DNA from: Nocardia sp. NBC_00508
GTDB taxonomy: Bacteria; Actinomycetota; Actinomycetes; Mycobacteriales; Mycobacteriaceae
Direction: 5' to 3'
DNA: 64,000 bases
NCBI RefSeq assembly: GCF_036346875.1
Contig: NZ_CP107852.1
Location: 3,038,001-3,102,000, forward strand
Shown: in pieces, positions 27,635 to 36,066 of the stretch
Layout of the letters: every line of letters begins with the position of its first letter
Position numbering within the stretch: position 1 is the stretch's first letter
Made by a program: the position numbers and the translations under genes
The notes under the pieces: model-generated
What the model was told of the DNA's origin: nothing
The model's database searches: none
What the model saw: only the letters and a program-made list of their open reading frames with translations

Positions 27635-27889
27635 GTGGGGAAAGCGGCTGAGCAATTCAATATCCACGACGCGAAGACGCATCTGTCGCGGATCATCGAG
27701 CGGGTCGAGCACGGCGAGGAGATCGTGATCAGCCGCGCAGGCCATCCGGTCGCGAAGGTGGTGCCGCTGGTCCGCCGGGCGAATCGCGGGGGTCGCGGAT
27801 CACTGCGGGGGAAACTCGTTCTAGATCCGGACTGGGACACCGAAGAGACCAACGCATCCATCGCCCGCGACTTCGGCTTGTTGCCATGA
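27635..27889 (+). CDS. Type II antitoxin, Phd/YefM family
   Basis: The product has 84 residues from a GTG with AGGAGG seven bases upstream. The N-terminal NIHDAKTHLSRIIERVEHG-EEIVISRAGHPVAKVVPL is the Phd/YefM fold that binds DNA. The C-terminal tail (LDPDWDTEETNASIARDFG) is the part that would wrap the toxin. The stop overlaps the vapC ATG (ATGA). The pair is a standard antitoxin-toxin operon, probably autorepressed through the palindrome upstream. Confidence 0.9.
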   Translation: MGKAAEQFNIHDAKTHLSRIIERVEHGEEIVISRAGHPVAKVVPLVRRANRGGRGSLRGKLVLDPDWDTEETNASIARDFGLLP

Positions 27890-28260
27890 GCCTGTTGCTG
27901 GACACCCACGTCGTACTGTGGTGGCTGAGTGGCGACCCCGCACTATCCGACGAGATCAACGATCGGCTGGATCACGATCCGGATGTGTATCTGAGCGCGG
28001 CCACGGTCTGGGAGGTCGCCGTCAAGCAGGCCATAGGCAAGCTCGAGGGCCCGAAGGACCTGCCCGAACGCATTTGCGACAGTGGATTCATTCCGCTGCC
28101 GATCGATCACGGGCATGCGGTCATGGCTGGACGGCTTCCCTTGATCCACCGGGACCCCTTCGACCGAATACTGATTGCCCAAGCACGCTGCGCGAGCCTC
28201 ACCCTTGTCACCCGTGACCCGTATTTCGAGAAATACGAGGTGGACATCTTGGCGGTGTGA
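27886..28260 (+). CDS. VapC-type PIN-domain ribonuclease toxin
   Basis: The product has 124 residues. PIN-domain acidic residues are visible: LLLDTHVVLWW (Asp6), TVWEVAVK (Glu43), and HRDPFDRILIAQA, followed by the terminal LVTRDPYF segment with the last Asp. The enzyme is a Mg-dependent endoribonuclease inhibited by the preceding antitoxin. Length and motif order are intact, so it should be active. The partner is Phd-like rather than VapB, a common combination in actinobacteria. Confidence 0.92.
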   Translation: MSLLLDTHVVLWWLSGDPALSDEINDRLDHDPDVYLSAATVWEVAVKQAIGKLEGPKDLPERICDSGFIPLPIDHGHAVMAGRLPLIHRDPFDRILIAQARCASLTLVTRDPYFEKYEVDILAV

Positions 28261-28510
28261 TCCTCGGCGCGCATTCGTTCTCGGCGGAGCTGTTCGAGAT
28301 CGGGTCGATGACAGGGGATGCGGTCCGCCGAAGGTGACCTGGCCGCCAAACCCGCGGTTCGTTACCACGGTGGGTCATTCAGCGGCGGGCTCTTGGCATC
28401 CCGCAATACGCCAGCGATGATGTTCGGGTATGTGACGGCTCCGGGTCGGGAGCCGGGGCCCCGGGGCCACCATCAGGTCACGCCTACACCGCGAACACTC
28501 AGGGAAACAG

Positions 28511-28876
28511 TTGAATGCTTTTACGAAGCTGGCCGTGACGGTGGTCAGCGCACTCGTCGCAACCGCGCTCGCCGTTGGATTCGCTTCCACCGCATCGGCG
28601 GCGCCGGTGGAACATGCCGCACCGATCGCCGCGGCGACCAGCGAACCTCCGCAGGTCACCTACATCAAGGCGTGTCTGCCGCCCGGTGACACGATCGAAC
28701 TCCGCACCGGAATCGGCGCGGCGGTCGGAGCCGCGATCGGCGCGCTCGTCGGCCTGCCGGTCTTCTTCGTCGGCGCGATCCCAGGGGCGATCATCGTCGG
28801 CCTGATCGGGGCCGCCGTCGGAGCCTCGTCCTACGCCATCGATTCCGGGCGGCTCGAGCAGCAGGGATTGTGCTGA
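28511..28876 (+). CDS. Secreted or membrane protein with a glycine-zipper segment
   Basis: The product has 121 residues from a TTG preceded by AGGGAAA. Residues 1-31 are a signal peptide ending in ASA. Residues ~67-105 form a hydrophobic glycine-rich hairpin (GIGAAVGAAIGALVGLP and GAIPGAIIVGLIGAAVGA), a glycine-zipper pattern seen in small envelope proteins. Two cysteines (Cys near 55 and the C-terminal LC) may pair. Function is unknown. The 250 bases upstream contain only the promoter as far as I can see. A strong terminator follows. Confidence 0.75.
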   Translation: MNAFTKLAVTVVSALVATALAVGFASTASAAPVEHAAPIAAATSEPPQVTYIKACLPPGDTIELRTGIGAAVGAAIGALVGLPVFFVGAIPGAIIVGLIGAAVGASSYAIDSGRLEQQGLC

Positions 28877-28893
28877 GAGCTGATCCGTTGGAC

Positions 28894-28928
28894 CGGCCCC
28901 GCTACTGCCGCGCAGGCAGTAGCGGGGC
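28894..28928. terminator. Strong terminator hairpin
   Basis: A perfect 15-bp stem (GGCCCCGCTACTGCC with GGCAGTAGCGGGGCC) has a five-base loop. It lies between the secreted protein gene (+) and the convergent membrane protein gene (-). Confidence 0.85.
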
Positions 28929-29003
28929 CGTCGCCATCTTCTACCCGATGGATAGCCGCTAGCCGCTCGGTCGGCGTCCGTCGCGGCCGTCTCTCGCGCC
29001 GCG

Positions 29004-29705
29004 CTAACGAGGTGGTGGGGATTCGAGGAGTCGGCGAACGGCCTCGGTGAGTGAGAGATTCTTGCCGTACATCTCCGCGATCATCCGTTGCTGCTCGTGC
29101 AGCACCTCTTGGGATTTCGTGTAATACGAGAAGAACACGGCAGTGGTGACGACGTTGATCGCCAGGAGCGTCGCACCCACGATCAGCAGACGGACGCCGA
29201 TGCGCAGCGACGCCGACTCAGCGTCGCTCTCCTTCCACGAGATGTCGGTGTCGGCCACCACGTCATCACGGACCGTGAAAGTCGGTGGTCCATCGGTGAT
29301 CGCGGTGATCGTGTACCTGCGGTTCCTGCGCAGCAAGGTGGGTGCCAGGTCGAGGCCGTGCGCGGTGCGGGATACCGGCAGACGGGTGCCATTCTGGTCC
29401 GGGATCAGCGCCACCACCGGAGCACTCACCTCGATCGGCAGCGACATGCCTTGGACGAAATCGTCCGGCCGCACGTCTTTCTGGCCCCGATTGACAAGCG
29501 TCGCAACCACGAGATGCGGGTCGCCGATCGCCGCCGCGCCATAGGACACCCGCAAGCGCTCAGGCCCCGGCACCCCCGAGATCATGCGCCGGGAATCGAA
29601 ATCGAACCGCACGACATTGCGGCGGCGATTGGCCACGAAGTAGTAGAACCCGGCGACAACGCCGACAGTTGTCGCCACCAGTGCCGCCACCGGAACCCAC
29701 ACCAT
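29004..29705 (-). CDS. Two-pass membrane protein, function unknown
   Basis: The product has 233 residues from the ATG giving MVWVPVAALVATTVG; longer in-frame starts add a non-hydrophobic leader. One membrane segment lies at residues ~3-25 and a second near 175-195 (LLIVGATLLAINVVTTAVFF). The part between has a beta-rich look (VRFDFDSRRMISGVPGPERL and LVVATLVNRGQKDVRPDDFV), reminiscent of small Ig-like modules. The tail is a charged coiled-coil-like helix (SQEVLHEQQRMIAEMYGKNL). No family is recognised. Confidence 0.65.
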   Translation of the reverse strand: MVWVPVAALVATTVGVVAGFYYFVANRRRNVVRFDFDSRRMISGVPGPERLRVSYGAAAIGDPHLVVATLVNRGQKDVRPDDFVQGMSLPIEVSAPVVALIPDQNGTRLPVSRTAHGLDLAPTLLRRNRRYTITAITDGPPTFTVRDDVVADTDISWKESDAESASLRIGVRLLIVGATLLAINVVTTAVFFSYYTKSQEVLHEQQRMIAEMYGKNLSLTEAVRRLLESPPPR

Positions 29706-29786
29706 GAGTGCAGTGTCCCCGCTGGGCATGCCGAACGGAAGACGCCCGCACCGAACGACGGGCAAACCCGTTGTCCGGCAGCCGTT

Positions 29787-30401
29787 TCAGCGATGGGCGT
29801 GCAGAGCGGTGTGCAGCGTCGCCGCCCACTGCTCGACGATCCGCTTACGACGGGCCGAGTCGTCGGTGAGGACGTCGGCCAATCCGAGGCCGCGGGCCAT
29901 GTCCAGGGTCGCCTGGACCAGATGATGGGCGACCGGGTCGGAGTCGTCCACGCCGAGGGCTTCGACGGCACGGCGGTGGGACGCGCGACCGAAACGGGCC
30001 TCCAACGGGACGATGCGTTCGCGCAGCGCCGGATCGGCGGCGGCGTGCGTCCACACCTGCAGGGCCGCCTTGAACAGCGGACTGGTGTAGGACTCGACCA
30101 GCCCCGCCACCACCGCCTCGGTGCGGGCGGGTCCGTCGCCCAGCTCGGCCAACGTCGCCGCCTCCTGCACGGCCTGCCCGCCACGCGTGTCGAACATGTA
30201 CGCCAGCGCGGCGGTGATCAGATCCTCCCTGGTCGGAAAGTGATGCTGGGCCGCACCACGGGACACCCCGGCGCGCTCGGCGACCACGGCGACCGTAGCG
30301 GCCGCCCAGCCCTTTTCGGCCAGGCAGTCGATGGTCGCCTCGAGCAGGCGCTGCCGGGTGGCTCGGCTGCGATCCTGCTTCGGTTCGTGGGGTGTCGCCA
30401 T
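29787..30401 (-). CDS. TetR family regulator at the end of the catabolic operon
   Basis: The product has 204 residues starting MATPHEPKQDRSRAT. The HTH is ATVAVVAERAGVSRGAAQHHFPTREDLITAA (about residues 34-64). It starts five bases after the enoyl-CoA hydratase stop, so it is the last gene of the minus-strand operon that begins at 38926. The best candidate operator is the palindrome at 39031, upstream of the first gene, which would make a simple self-controlled operon. The ligand is probably an acyl-CoA of the pathway (inference). Confidence 0.9.
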   Translation of the reverse strand: MATPHEPKQDRSRATRQRLLEATIDCLAEKGWAAATVAVVAERAGVSRGAAQHHFPTREDLITAALAYMFDTRGGQAVQEAATLAELGDGPARTEAVVAGLVESYTSPLFKAALQVWTHAAADPALRERIVPLEARFGRASHRRAVEALGVDDSDPVAHHLVQATLDMARGLGLADVLTDDSARRKRIVEQWAATLHTALHAHR

Positions 30402-30406
30402 GGTCG

Positions 30407-31183
30407 CTATTCTGCCCAGCTCGGCGGGCGACGCTGCAAAAAGGCCAGCATGCCCTCGTGCACTTCGGAGGTGCCGAAGAAGCTCGCCGAACGCTGCGCG
30501 AGTTCCTCGGCGGAGGAGTCGAACTGCGCGAGGATGTCCGCGTTGACCAGCCGCTTGGCCTCGGCGAGCCCCTGCGGCGACCCCTTGCGCACCTCCCCGC
30601 ACAGCCGCGCCACCTCGGCCGCCGGGTCCTCGGCAGTGACGGTGACCAGGCCGATCTCCTGCGCCATGGCGGCGCCGAACTTCTCGCCGGTCAGGTAGTA
30701 CCGGCTGGCCGCGCGCGGACTGAGCCGAGGCAGCAGGGTCAGCGAGATCATGAAGGGCGCCAACCCGATCCGCACCTCGGTGAGCGCGAAACTGCTGCCC
30801 GGCCCGGCCACCACCAGGTCGCAGGCGGCCACGATCCCCATGCCACCGGCTCGCACGTTGCCGTCGATCTGCGCGATCACCGGCTTCGGTGTCTCCACCA
30901 GCCTGCGCAGCACACCGATCATGACCCGGGTGCGCTCGTCGGCGGCCACGGCCGGATCGGCGTCGCTCGCCTCACTGAGATCCGCGCCCGCGCAGAAGGT
31001 GTTGCCGGTATGCGCGAGCACGATGACGCGCACCTTGTCGTCGCCGGCCGCGTCATCGAGTCCGTACAGCAGCTCGGCGACCAGCTTGGATGACAGCGCG
31101 TTGCGGTTGTGCGGCGAGTCGAGTGTGAGCGTCGCGACACCACCGCTCACCTCGTAGCGGACGTACGGACCCGTCTCGGTCAT
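30407..31183 (-). CDS. Enoyl-CoA hydratase/isomerase (EchA7-like)
   Basis: The product has 258 residues of the crotonase family. Visible are TLTLDSPHNRNALS, the oxyanion-hole segment AHTGNTFCAGADLSE, RAGGMGIVAACDLVVAGPGS and FALTEVRIGLAPFMISLTLL. It hydrates an unsaturated acyl-CoA. In the operon it would act after the carboxylase step on a branched or isoprenoid acyl-CoA, as in leucine/citronellol-type pathways. The gene order matches the echA7-fadE12-accA2-accD2-fadE13-Rv0976c cluster I recall from M. tuberculosis. Confidence 0.9.
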   Translation of the reverse strand: MTETGPYVRYEVSGGVATLTLDSPHNRNALSSKLVAELLYGLDDAAGDDKVRVIVLAHTGNTFCAGADLSEASDADPAVAADERTRVMIGVLRRLVETPKPVIAQIDGNVRAGGMGIVAACDLVVAGPGSSFALTEVRIGLAPFMISLTLLPRLSPRAASRYYLTGEKFGAAMAQEIGLVTVTAEDPAAEVARLCGEVRKGSPQGLAEAKRLVNADILAQFDSSAEELAQRSASFFGTSEVHEGMLAFLQRRPPSWAE

Positions 31184-31194
31184 GCGCGTCCCTC

Positions 31195-32355
31195 TCAGTA
31201 CGACTTCGGCAGGCCCAGCGAGTGCTGCGCGACGAAGTTCAGGACCATTTCCCGGCTGACCGGCGCGATGCGACCGATCCGGGAGGCGGCCAGCATGGCG
31301 GCCAGCCCGACGTCCCTGGTCAGGCCGGAGCCGCCGTGCGTCTGGATGGCCTGATCGAGCGCTTTGATGCTGGCCTCCGCCGCCGCGTACTTCGCCATGT
31401 TGGCGGTCTCGGCGGCACCCATCTCGTCACCGGCGTCGTAGAGCGTCGCCGCCTTCTGCATCATCAGTTTCGCCAGCTCCAGTTCGACCTTCACCTGCGC
31501 AAGCGGATGCGAAATACCTTGGTGCGCACCGATCGGCGTCTTCCACACCGTGCGTTCCTTGGCGTATTCCACGGCACGGTCGATGGCGTAGCGGGCGAGG
31601 CCGATGGCCATCGCGGCGCCCATGATGCGCTCCGGATTCAGCCCGGCGAACAGCTGCATCAGCGCCGCGTCCTCCTTACCGACCAACGCGGTCGAGGGCA
31701 GCCGGACGTCGTCGAGGAACAGGTTGTACTGGTGGTCGGGCTCGATGATGTCCATCTCCTGCGCCGTCTTGGTGAAGCCTTCGGCGTCGGTCGGCACGAT
31801 GAACAGGGCGGGCTTCAGCTTGCCGGTCTTGTGGTCCGCGGTGCGGGACACGATCAGCACGGCCTCGGCCTGGTCCACACCCGAGATGAAGATCTTGCGG
31901 CCGTTGAGGATCCAGTCCTCGCCGTCGCGGCGGGCGGTGGTGGTGATCTGGTGGGAGTTGGAGCCCGCGTCCGGCTCGGTGATGCCGAAGACCATCTTGC
32001 CGGAGCCGTCGGCGAGCTTGGGCAGCCACTCCTGCTTCTGCTCGTCGGTGCCGTACTTGGTGATGATGGTGCCGCAGATCGCCGGGGACACCACCATGAG
32101 CAGCAGGCCTGCGCCCTGCGCGGACAGCTCTTCCATCACCAGCGACAGCTCGTACATGCCCGCACCGCCGCCACCGTATTCCTCGGGCAGGTTCACCCCG
32201 AGGAACCCGAGTTTGCCCGCCTCGTTCCACAATTCGTCGAGCGGTTCGTTGTTACGCGCCTTCGGCAGCACGTAGTCGCGGTAGTTGTACTTCGCGGCCA
32301 GCGCCGCGACGGCGGCCCGCAGCGCCTTCTGCTCTTCGGTTTCGATGAAGCTCAT
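31195..32355 (-). CDS. Acyl-CoA dehydrogenase (FadE12-like)
   Basis: The product has 386 residues. ACAD motifs are VMEELSAQGAGLLLMVVSPA, FGITEPDAGSNSH, TTTARRDGEDWILNGRKIFI, ERIMGAAMAIGLARYAIDRA and QTHGGSGLTRDVGLAAM, then REMVLNFVAQHSLGLPKSY at the end. FAD-dependent alpha,beta-dehydrogenation of an acyl-CoA is expected. The ATG is preceded by AGGAGAACTG and overlaps the TGA of a 23-codon mini-ORF (TGATG). Confidence 0.93.
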   Translation of the reverse strand: MSFIETEEQKALRAAVAALAAKYNYRDYVLPKARNNEPLDELWNEAGKLGFLGVNLPEEYGGGGAGMYELSLVMEELSAQGAGLLLMVVSPAICGTIITKYGTDEQKQEWLPKLADGSGKMVFGITEPDAGSNSHQITTTARRDGEDWILNGRKIFISGVDQAEAVLIVSRTADHKTGKLKPALFIVPTDAEGFTKTAQEMDIIEPDHQYNLFLDDVRLPSTALVGKEDAALMQLFAGLNPERIMGAAMAIGLARYAIDRAVEYAKERTVWKTPIGAHQGISHPLAQVKVELELAKLMMQKAATLYDAGDEMGAAETANMAKYAAAEASIKALDQAIQTHGGSGLTRDVGLAAMLAASRIGRIAPVSREMVLNFVAQHSLGLPKSY

Positions 32356-32426
32356 CAGTTCTCCTGTATCTCGCGGGCGCTCCCGCACCCCGTCGGCTCG
32401 ATGAGTGCTGCGCGATGGTGTCTCAT
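32355..32426 (-). CDS. Mini-ORF (23 codons) coupling the biotin carboxylase and fadE12-like genes
   Basis: The peptide starts MRHHRAALIE and ends REIQEN. Its ATG overlaps the stop of the carboxylase gene (TGATG), with CAGGAGG in front. Its own TGA overlaps the ATG of the acyl-CoA dehydrogenase (TGATG), again with CAGGAG in front. It has the same length as the mini-ORF before ackA (56697-56768), and the first 30 bases of the two junctions are nearly identical. A function as peptide is unproven; the role may be purely translational coupling. Confidence 0.5.
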   Translation of the reverse strand: MRHHRAALIEPTGCGSAREIQEN

Positions 32427-34459
32427 CAAGCCTCCTGTGTTTCGTTGGTCTCGTCGTTCGAGGCGGGTTCGACGACCGCGAGCACGGCGCCGACGTCGAC
32501 CTGCTGGCCGACGGTGACGTTGACGGCGCTGAGCACGCCCGCGACGGGCGCGGCGATGGTGTGCTCCATCTTCATCGCCTCCAGCCACAGGATCGGCCGG
32601 CCCTGTTCGACGTGGCTGCCGACCTCGGCGCCGAGCCGGATCACGCTGCCCGGCATCGGCGCGAGCAGTGACCCGGTGGCCACTTGATCGGCCGGATCAC
32701 TGAACCGCGGCAGCTTGCGCACGGCCACCGGGCCGAGCGGCGAGTCGACGTAGACCTGGTCGCCGTAGCGCGCGACCTCGAACTGCCTGCGCACCGGGCC
32801 ACGTTCGCCCGGAACCGAGAGCACGACGCGATCCGGTGCGGAATCGACGAGGACGAGCCCGTCGTGACCGTCCACTGTGAGGCCGGTGCGGCCGAACCGG
32901 TAGCCCACCTCGTGCGTCCCGGTGGCGCGGCTCTCGTAGGACTTGCGCTGCGACTGCGACGGCAGGTTCCGCCATCCGCTGGGCAGCCCGCCGCCCACCC
33001 GCACACCGGCACGGTTCGCGGCGGCGTCGGCGAGCGCGGCGGCCACGATCGACAACGCCTCGTCGGATTCCGACACCAGCGGCGCGGCGAGGGTGTCCAT
33101 GCCGTGCGTATCGAAGAACGCGGTGTCGGTGTCCCCGGCCAGGAACGCCGGATGGCGCAGCACCCGCACCAGCAAGTCCCGGTTGGTGACCAGACCGTGG
33201 ATCTTCGCCCGGTGCAGCGCGGCGGCAAGCAATCGTGCTGCCGCACTTCGTGTTTCAGCGTAGGAAATGACCTTGGCCAGCATCGGGTCGTAATGCACGC
33301 CGACCACCGAACCGTCCACCACACCCGTGTCGAGGCGTACGCCGGGCCGGTCGAGCAGATCGAATTCGCTGCTCACCGAAGGGATCTCGATCCGATGCAC
33401 CGTGCCGCTCTGCGGCTGCCAGCCGTGCGCGGGGTCCTCGGCATAGAGCCGGACCTCGATCGAATACCCGTGCAGCGCTGGCGGTTCGGCGGGCAAGGTG
33501 GCACCGGCGGCGATATCCAGTTGCAGCCGGACCAGATCCAGCCCGGTGGTGCACTCGGTGACCGGATGCTCCACTTGCAGGCGGGTGTTCATCTCGAGGA
33601 AGAAGAACTCGCCCTGCTCGTCGGCGAGGAATTCGACGGTGCCCGCGCCGGTGTAGCCGATCGCGCCCGCCGCCAGCCGCGCCGCTTCGAACAGCCGCGC
33701 CCGCATCCCCTCGGTGCGCTCCACCAGCGGTGCGGGCGCCTCCTCGAGCACCTTCTGGTGGCGGCGCTGGATGGAGCACTCGCGCTCACCCACCGCCCAG
33801 ATCGTGCCGTGCGTGTCGGCCATGACCTGGACCTCGATGTGCCTGCCGGTCTCCAGGTAGCGCTCGCAGAACACCGTCGGGTCGCCGAACGCGGATTCCG
33901 CCTCCCGCCGGGCGGCGTCGATCTGCGGTGCCAGCTCGGCGAGGTCGCGCACCACCCGCATGCCACGCCCGCCGCCGCCTGCGGACGCCTTGATCAGCAC
34001 CGGCACATGCTCCTCGGTGACCTCGGCCGGGTCCAGCTCGGCGAGCACGGGAACACCGGCGGCGTCCATCATCTTCTTCGCGGCGACCTTCGAACCCATC
34101 TGCTCGATCGCCTCGACGGGTGGCCCGATCCAGACCAGCCCGGCATCGAGCACCGCTTTGGCGAATTCGGCGTTCTCGGAGAGGAATCCGTATCCGGGGT
34201 GAATGGCGTCGGCGCCGGTGGCGAGCGCGGCCTCGATGATCAGCTCACCGCGCAGGTAGGTCTCCGCGGGCGTGTTGCCGGGCAGGCGCACGGCGGCGTC
34301 CGCCTCGGTGACGTGCGCAGCGGCGGCATCCGCGTCGGAGTACACCGCGACGGTGCCCAAGCCCATCCGGCGGCAGGTGGCGAAGACCCGGCGGGCGATT
34401 TCGCCACGGTTGGCGACGAGGACGTTCGTGACAGGCGGGGTGAGGGAGGTATTGGGCAC
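32426..34459 (-). CDS. Acyl-CoA carboxylase alpha subunit (biotin carboxylase + BCCP)
   Basis: The product has 677 residues from a GTG giving MPNTSLTPPV. The biotin carboxylase domain is residues ~10-455: VLVANRGEIARRVFATCRRM, the ATP-grasp loop KASAGGGGRGMRVV, CSIQRRHQKVLEEAPAP and FFLEMNTRLQVEHPVTE. A BCCP domain ends the protein with the biotinylation site EAMKMEHT. It carboxylates biotin for the beta subunit encoded upstream (nine bases from stop to start). It resembles AccA2 of M. tuberculosis. Its last codons (NETQEA) are largely dictated by the Shine-Dalgarno of the mini-ORF. Confidence 0.94.
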   Translation of the reverse strand: MPNTSLTPPVTNVLVANRGEIARRVFATCRRMGLGTVAVYSDADAAAAHVTEADAAVRLPGNTPAETYLRGELIIEAALATGADAIHPGYGFLSENAEFAKAVLDAGLVWIGPPVEAIEQMGSKVAAKKMMDAAGVPVLAELDPAEVTEEHVPVLIKASAGGGGRGMRVVRDLAELAPQIDAARREAESAFGDPTVFCERYLETGRHIEVQVMADTHGTIWAVGERECSIQRRHQKVLEEAPAPLVERTEGMRARLFEAARLAAGAIGYTGAGTVEFLADEQGEFFFLEMNTRLQVEHPVTECTTGLDLVRLQLDIAAGATLPAEPPALHGYSIEVRLYAEDPAHGWQPQSGTVHRIEIPSVSSEFDLLDRPGVRLDTGVVDGSVVGVHYDPMLAKVISYAETRSAAARLLAAALHRAKIHGLVTNRDLLVRVLRHPAFLAGDTDTAFFDTHGMDTLAAPLVSESDEALSIVAAALADAAANRAGVRVGGGLPSGWRNLPSQSQRKSYESRATGTHEVGYRFGRTGLTVDGHDGLVLVDSAPDRVVLSVPGERGPVRRQFEVARYGDQVYVDSPLGPVAVRKLPRFSDPADQVATGSLLAPMPGSVIRLGAEVGSHVEQGRPILWLEAMKMEHTIAAPVAGVLSAVNVTVGQQVDVGAVLAVVEPASNDETNETQEA

Positions 34460-34467
34460 AGCGCGCC

Positions 34468-36066
34468 TCACATTCGGAAGACGCCGAAGCCTTCGGCGCC
34501 CTTGATCGGGGCATTGTGAATGGCCGACAAGGACATTCCCAATACCGTGCGGGTATCTCGCGGGTCGATGACGCCGTCGTCGTAGAGCCGCCCGGACATG
34601 AACATCGCCAGCGACTCGGCCTCGATCTGCGCCTCCACCATGGCGCGCATGCCGGCGTCTGCCTCCTCGTCGAACGGCAGGCCCTTCGCCTCGGCCGCGG
34701 CCCGGCCGACGATGGAAATGACGCCCGCCAGCTGTGCCCCACCCATGACGGCGGATTTCGCACTGGGCCAGGCGAAGACGAAACGCGGGTCGTAGGCCCG
34801 GCCGCACATGCCGTAGTGGCCTGCGCCGTAGGACGCGCCCATCAGCACCGAGATGTGCGGCACCTTCGAGTTGGAGACCGCGTTGATCATCATCGCGCCG
34901 TGCTTGATGATGCCCTTCTGCTCGTACTCCTTGCCGACCATGTAGCCGGTGGTGTTGTGCAGGAACAGCAGCGGGGTGTCGGACTTGTTGGCCAGCTGGA
35001 TGAACTGGGTGGCCTTCTGCGATTCCTCCGAGAACAGCACCCCGCGCGCGTTCGCCAGGATGCCGATCGGATACCCGTGCAATTCGGCCCATCCGGTGAC
35101 CAGGCTGCTGCCGTAGAGCGGTTTGAATTCGTCGAAGTCCGAGCCGTCCACGATGCGCGCGATCACCTCGCGCGGGTCGAACGGGATCTTCAGGTCCGAC
35201 GGCACGATACCGAGCAGGTCCTCGGGGTCGTACAGCGGCTCGATCACCTCGGCGCGCGGGGCCGGGCCCCGCTTGCGCCAGTTCAGCCGCTTGACGATGG
35301 AACGGCCGATGCGGATCGCGTCCTGCTCGTCCACCGCGTAGTAGTCGGCGAGCCCGGAGATCCGCGCGTGCATGTCGGCGCCACCGAGCGATTCGTCGTC
35401 GGACTCCTCACCGGTGGCCATCTTGACCAGCGGCGGGCCGCCGAGGAAGACCTTGGAGCGCTCCTTGATCATCACCACGTGATCGGACATGCCAGGGATG
35501 TAGGCGCCGCCCGCGGTGGAGTTGCCGAACACCAGCGCGATGGTCGGAATGCCCGCCGCCGACGCCTGGGTGAGATCGCGGAACATCCGGCCGCCAGGGA
35601 CGAAGACCTCTTTCTGCGTGGGCAGATCCGCGCCACCGGATTCCACCAGCGAGATCACCGGGAGCCGGTTCTCCCGCACGATGTCGTTGATGCGCAGGGT
35701 CTTGCGCAATGTCCACGGGTTCGAGGTGCCGCCGCGCACGGTCGGGTCCGGCGCGACGATCATGCACTCGACGCCCTCCACGACCCCGATGCCCGCGATG
35801 GTGCTCGCGCCGACGTGGAATTCGCTGCCCCAGCCCGCCAGCGGGCACAGCTCCAGAAACGGCGAATCCTCGTCGATGAGCAGTTCGATGCGCTCGCGAG
35901 CGGTCAGCTTGCCGCGTTTGCGGTGCCGGGCCAGCTTGTCCGGTCCGCCGCCCGCGATGGCCTTGGCGAACTCCGCCTCGACCTCGACGAGCTTGGCGGT
36001 CATCGCCTCCGCCGCCGAAGCGTACTCGGGCGACCCGGTGTCCAGGGTGCTGCGCAAGATGGTCAT
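34468..36066 (-). CDS. Acyl-CoA carboxylase beta subunit (carboxyltransferase)
   Basis: The product has 532 residues of the carboxyltransferase fold. Motifs include KLTARERIELLIDEDSPFLE, RLPVISLVESGGADLPTQKE, VFGNSTAGGAYIPGMSDHVV, VFLGGPPLVKMATGEE and HNTTGYMVGKEYEQKGIIKH. It is most like the beta subunit of methylcrotonyl/geranyl-type carboxylases and AccD2 of M. tuberculosis. The start overlaps the stop of the FadE13-like gene (ATGA). The acyl-CoA substrate is inferred from context only. Confidence 0.93.
   Translation of the reverse strand: MTILRSTLDTGSPEYASAAEAMTAKLVEVEAEFAKAIAGGGPDKLARHRKRGKLTARERIELLIDEDSPFLELCPLAGWGSEFHVGASTIAGIGVVEGVECMIVAPDPTVRGGTSNPWTLRKTLRINDIVRENRLPVISLVESGGADLPTQKEVFVPGGRMFRDLTQASAAGIPTIALVFGNSTAGGAYIPGMSDHVVMIKERSKVFLGGPPLVKMATGEESDDESLGGADMHARISGLADYYAVDEQDAIRIGRSIVKRLNWRKRGPAPRAEVIEPLYDPEDLLGIVPSDLKIPFDPREVIARIVDGSDFDEFKPLYGSSLVTGWAELHGYPIGILANARGVLFSEESQKATQFIQLANKSDTPLLFLHNTTGYMVGKEYEQKGIIKHGAMMINAVSNSKVPHISVLMGASYGAGHYGMCGRAYDPRFVFAWPSAKSAVMGGAQLAGVISIVGRAAAEAKGLPFDEEADAGMRAMVEAQIEAESLAMFMSGRLYDDGVIDPRDTRTVLGMSLSAIHNAPIKGAEGFGVFRM

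Noticed and set aside
28088..30698. Long plus-strand open frame at 29.1-30.7 kb
   Set aside because: Antisense to the membrane protein, TetR and hydratase genes; no motif.
32684..34519. 611-residue plus-strand open frame opposite the biotin carboxylase
   Set aside because: Antisense shadow of a well-defined biotin carboxylase; no recognisable protein features.
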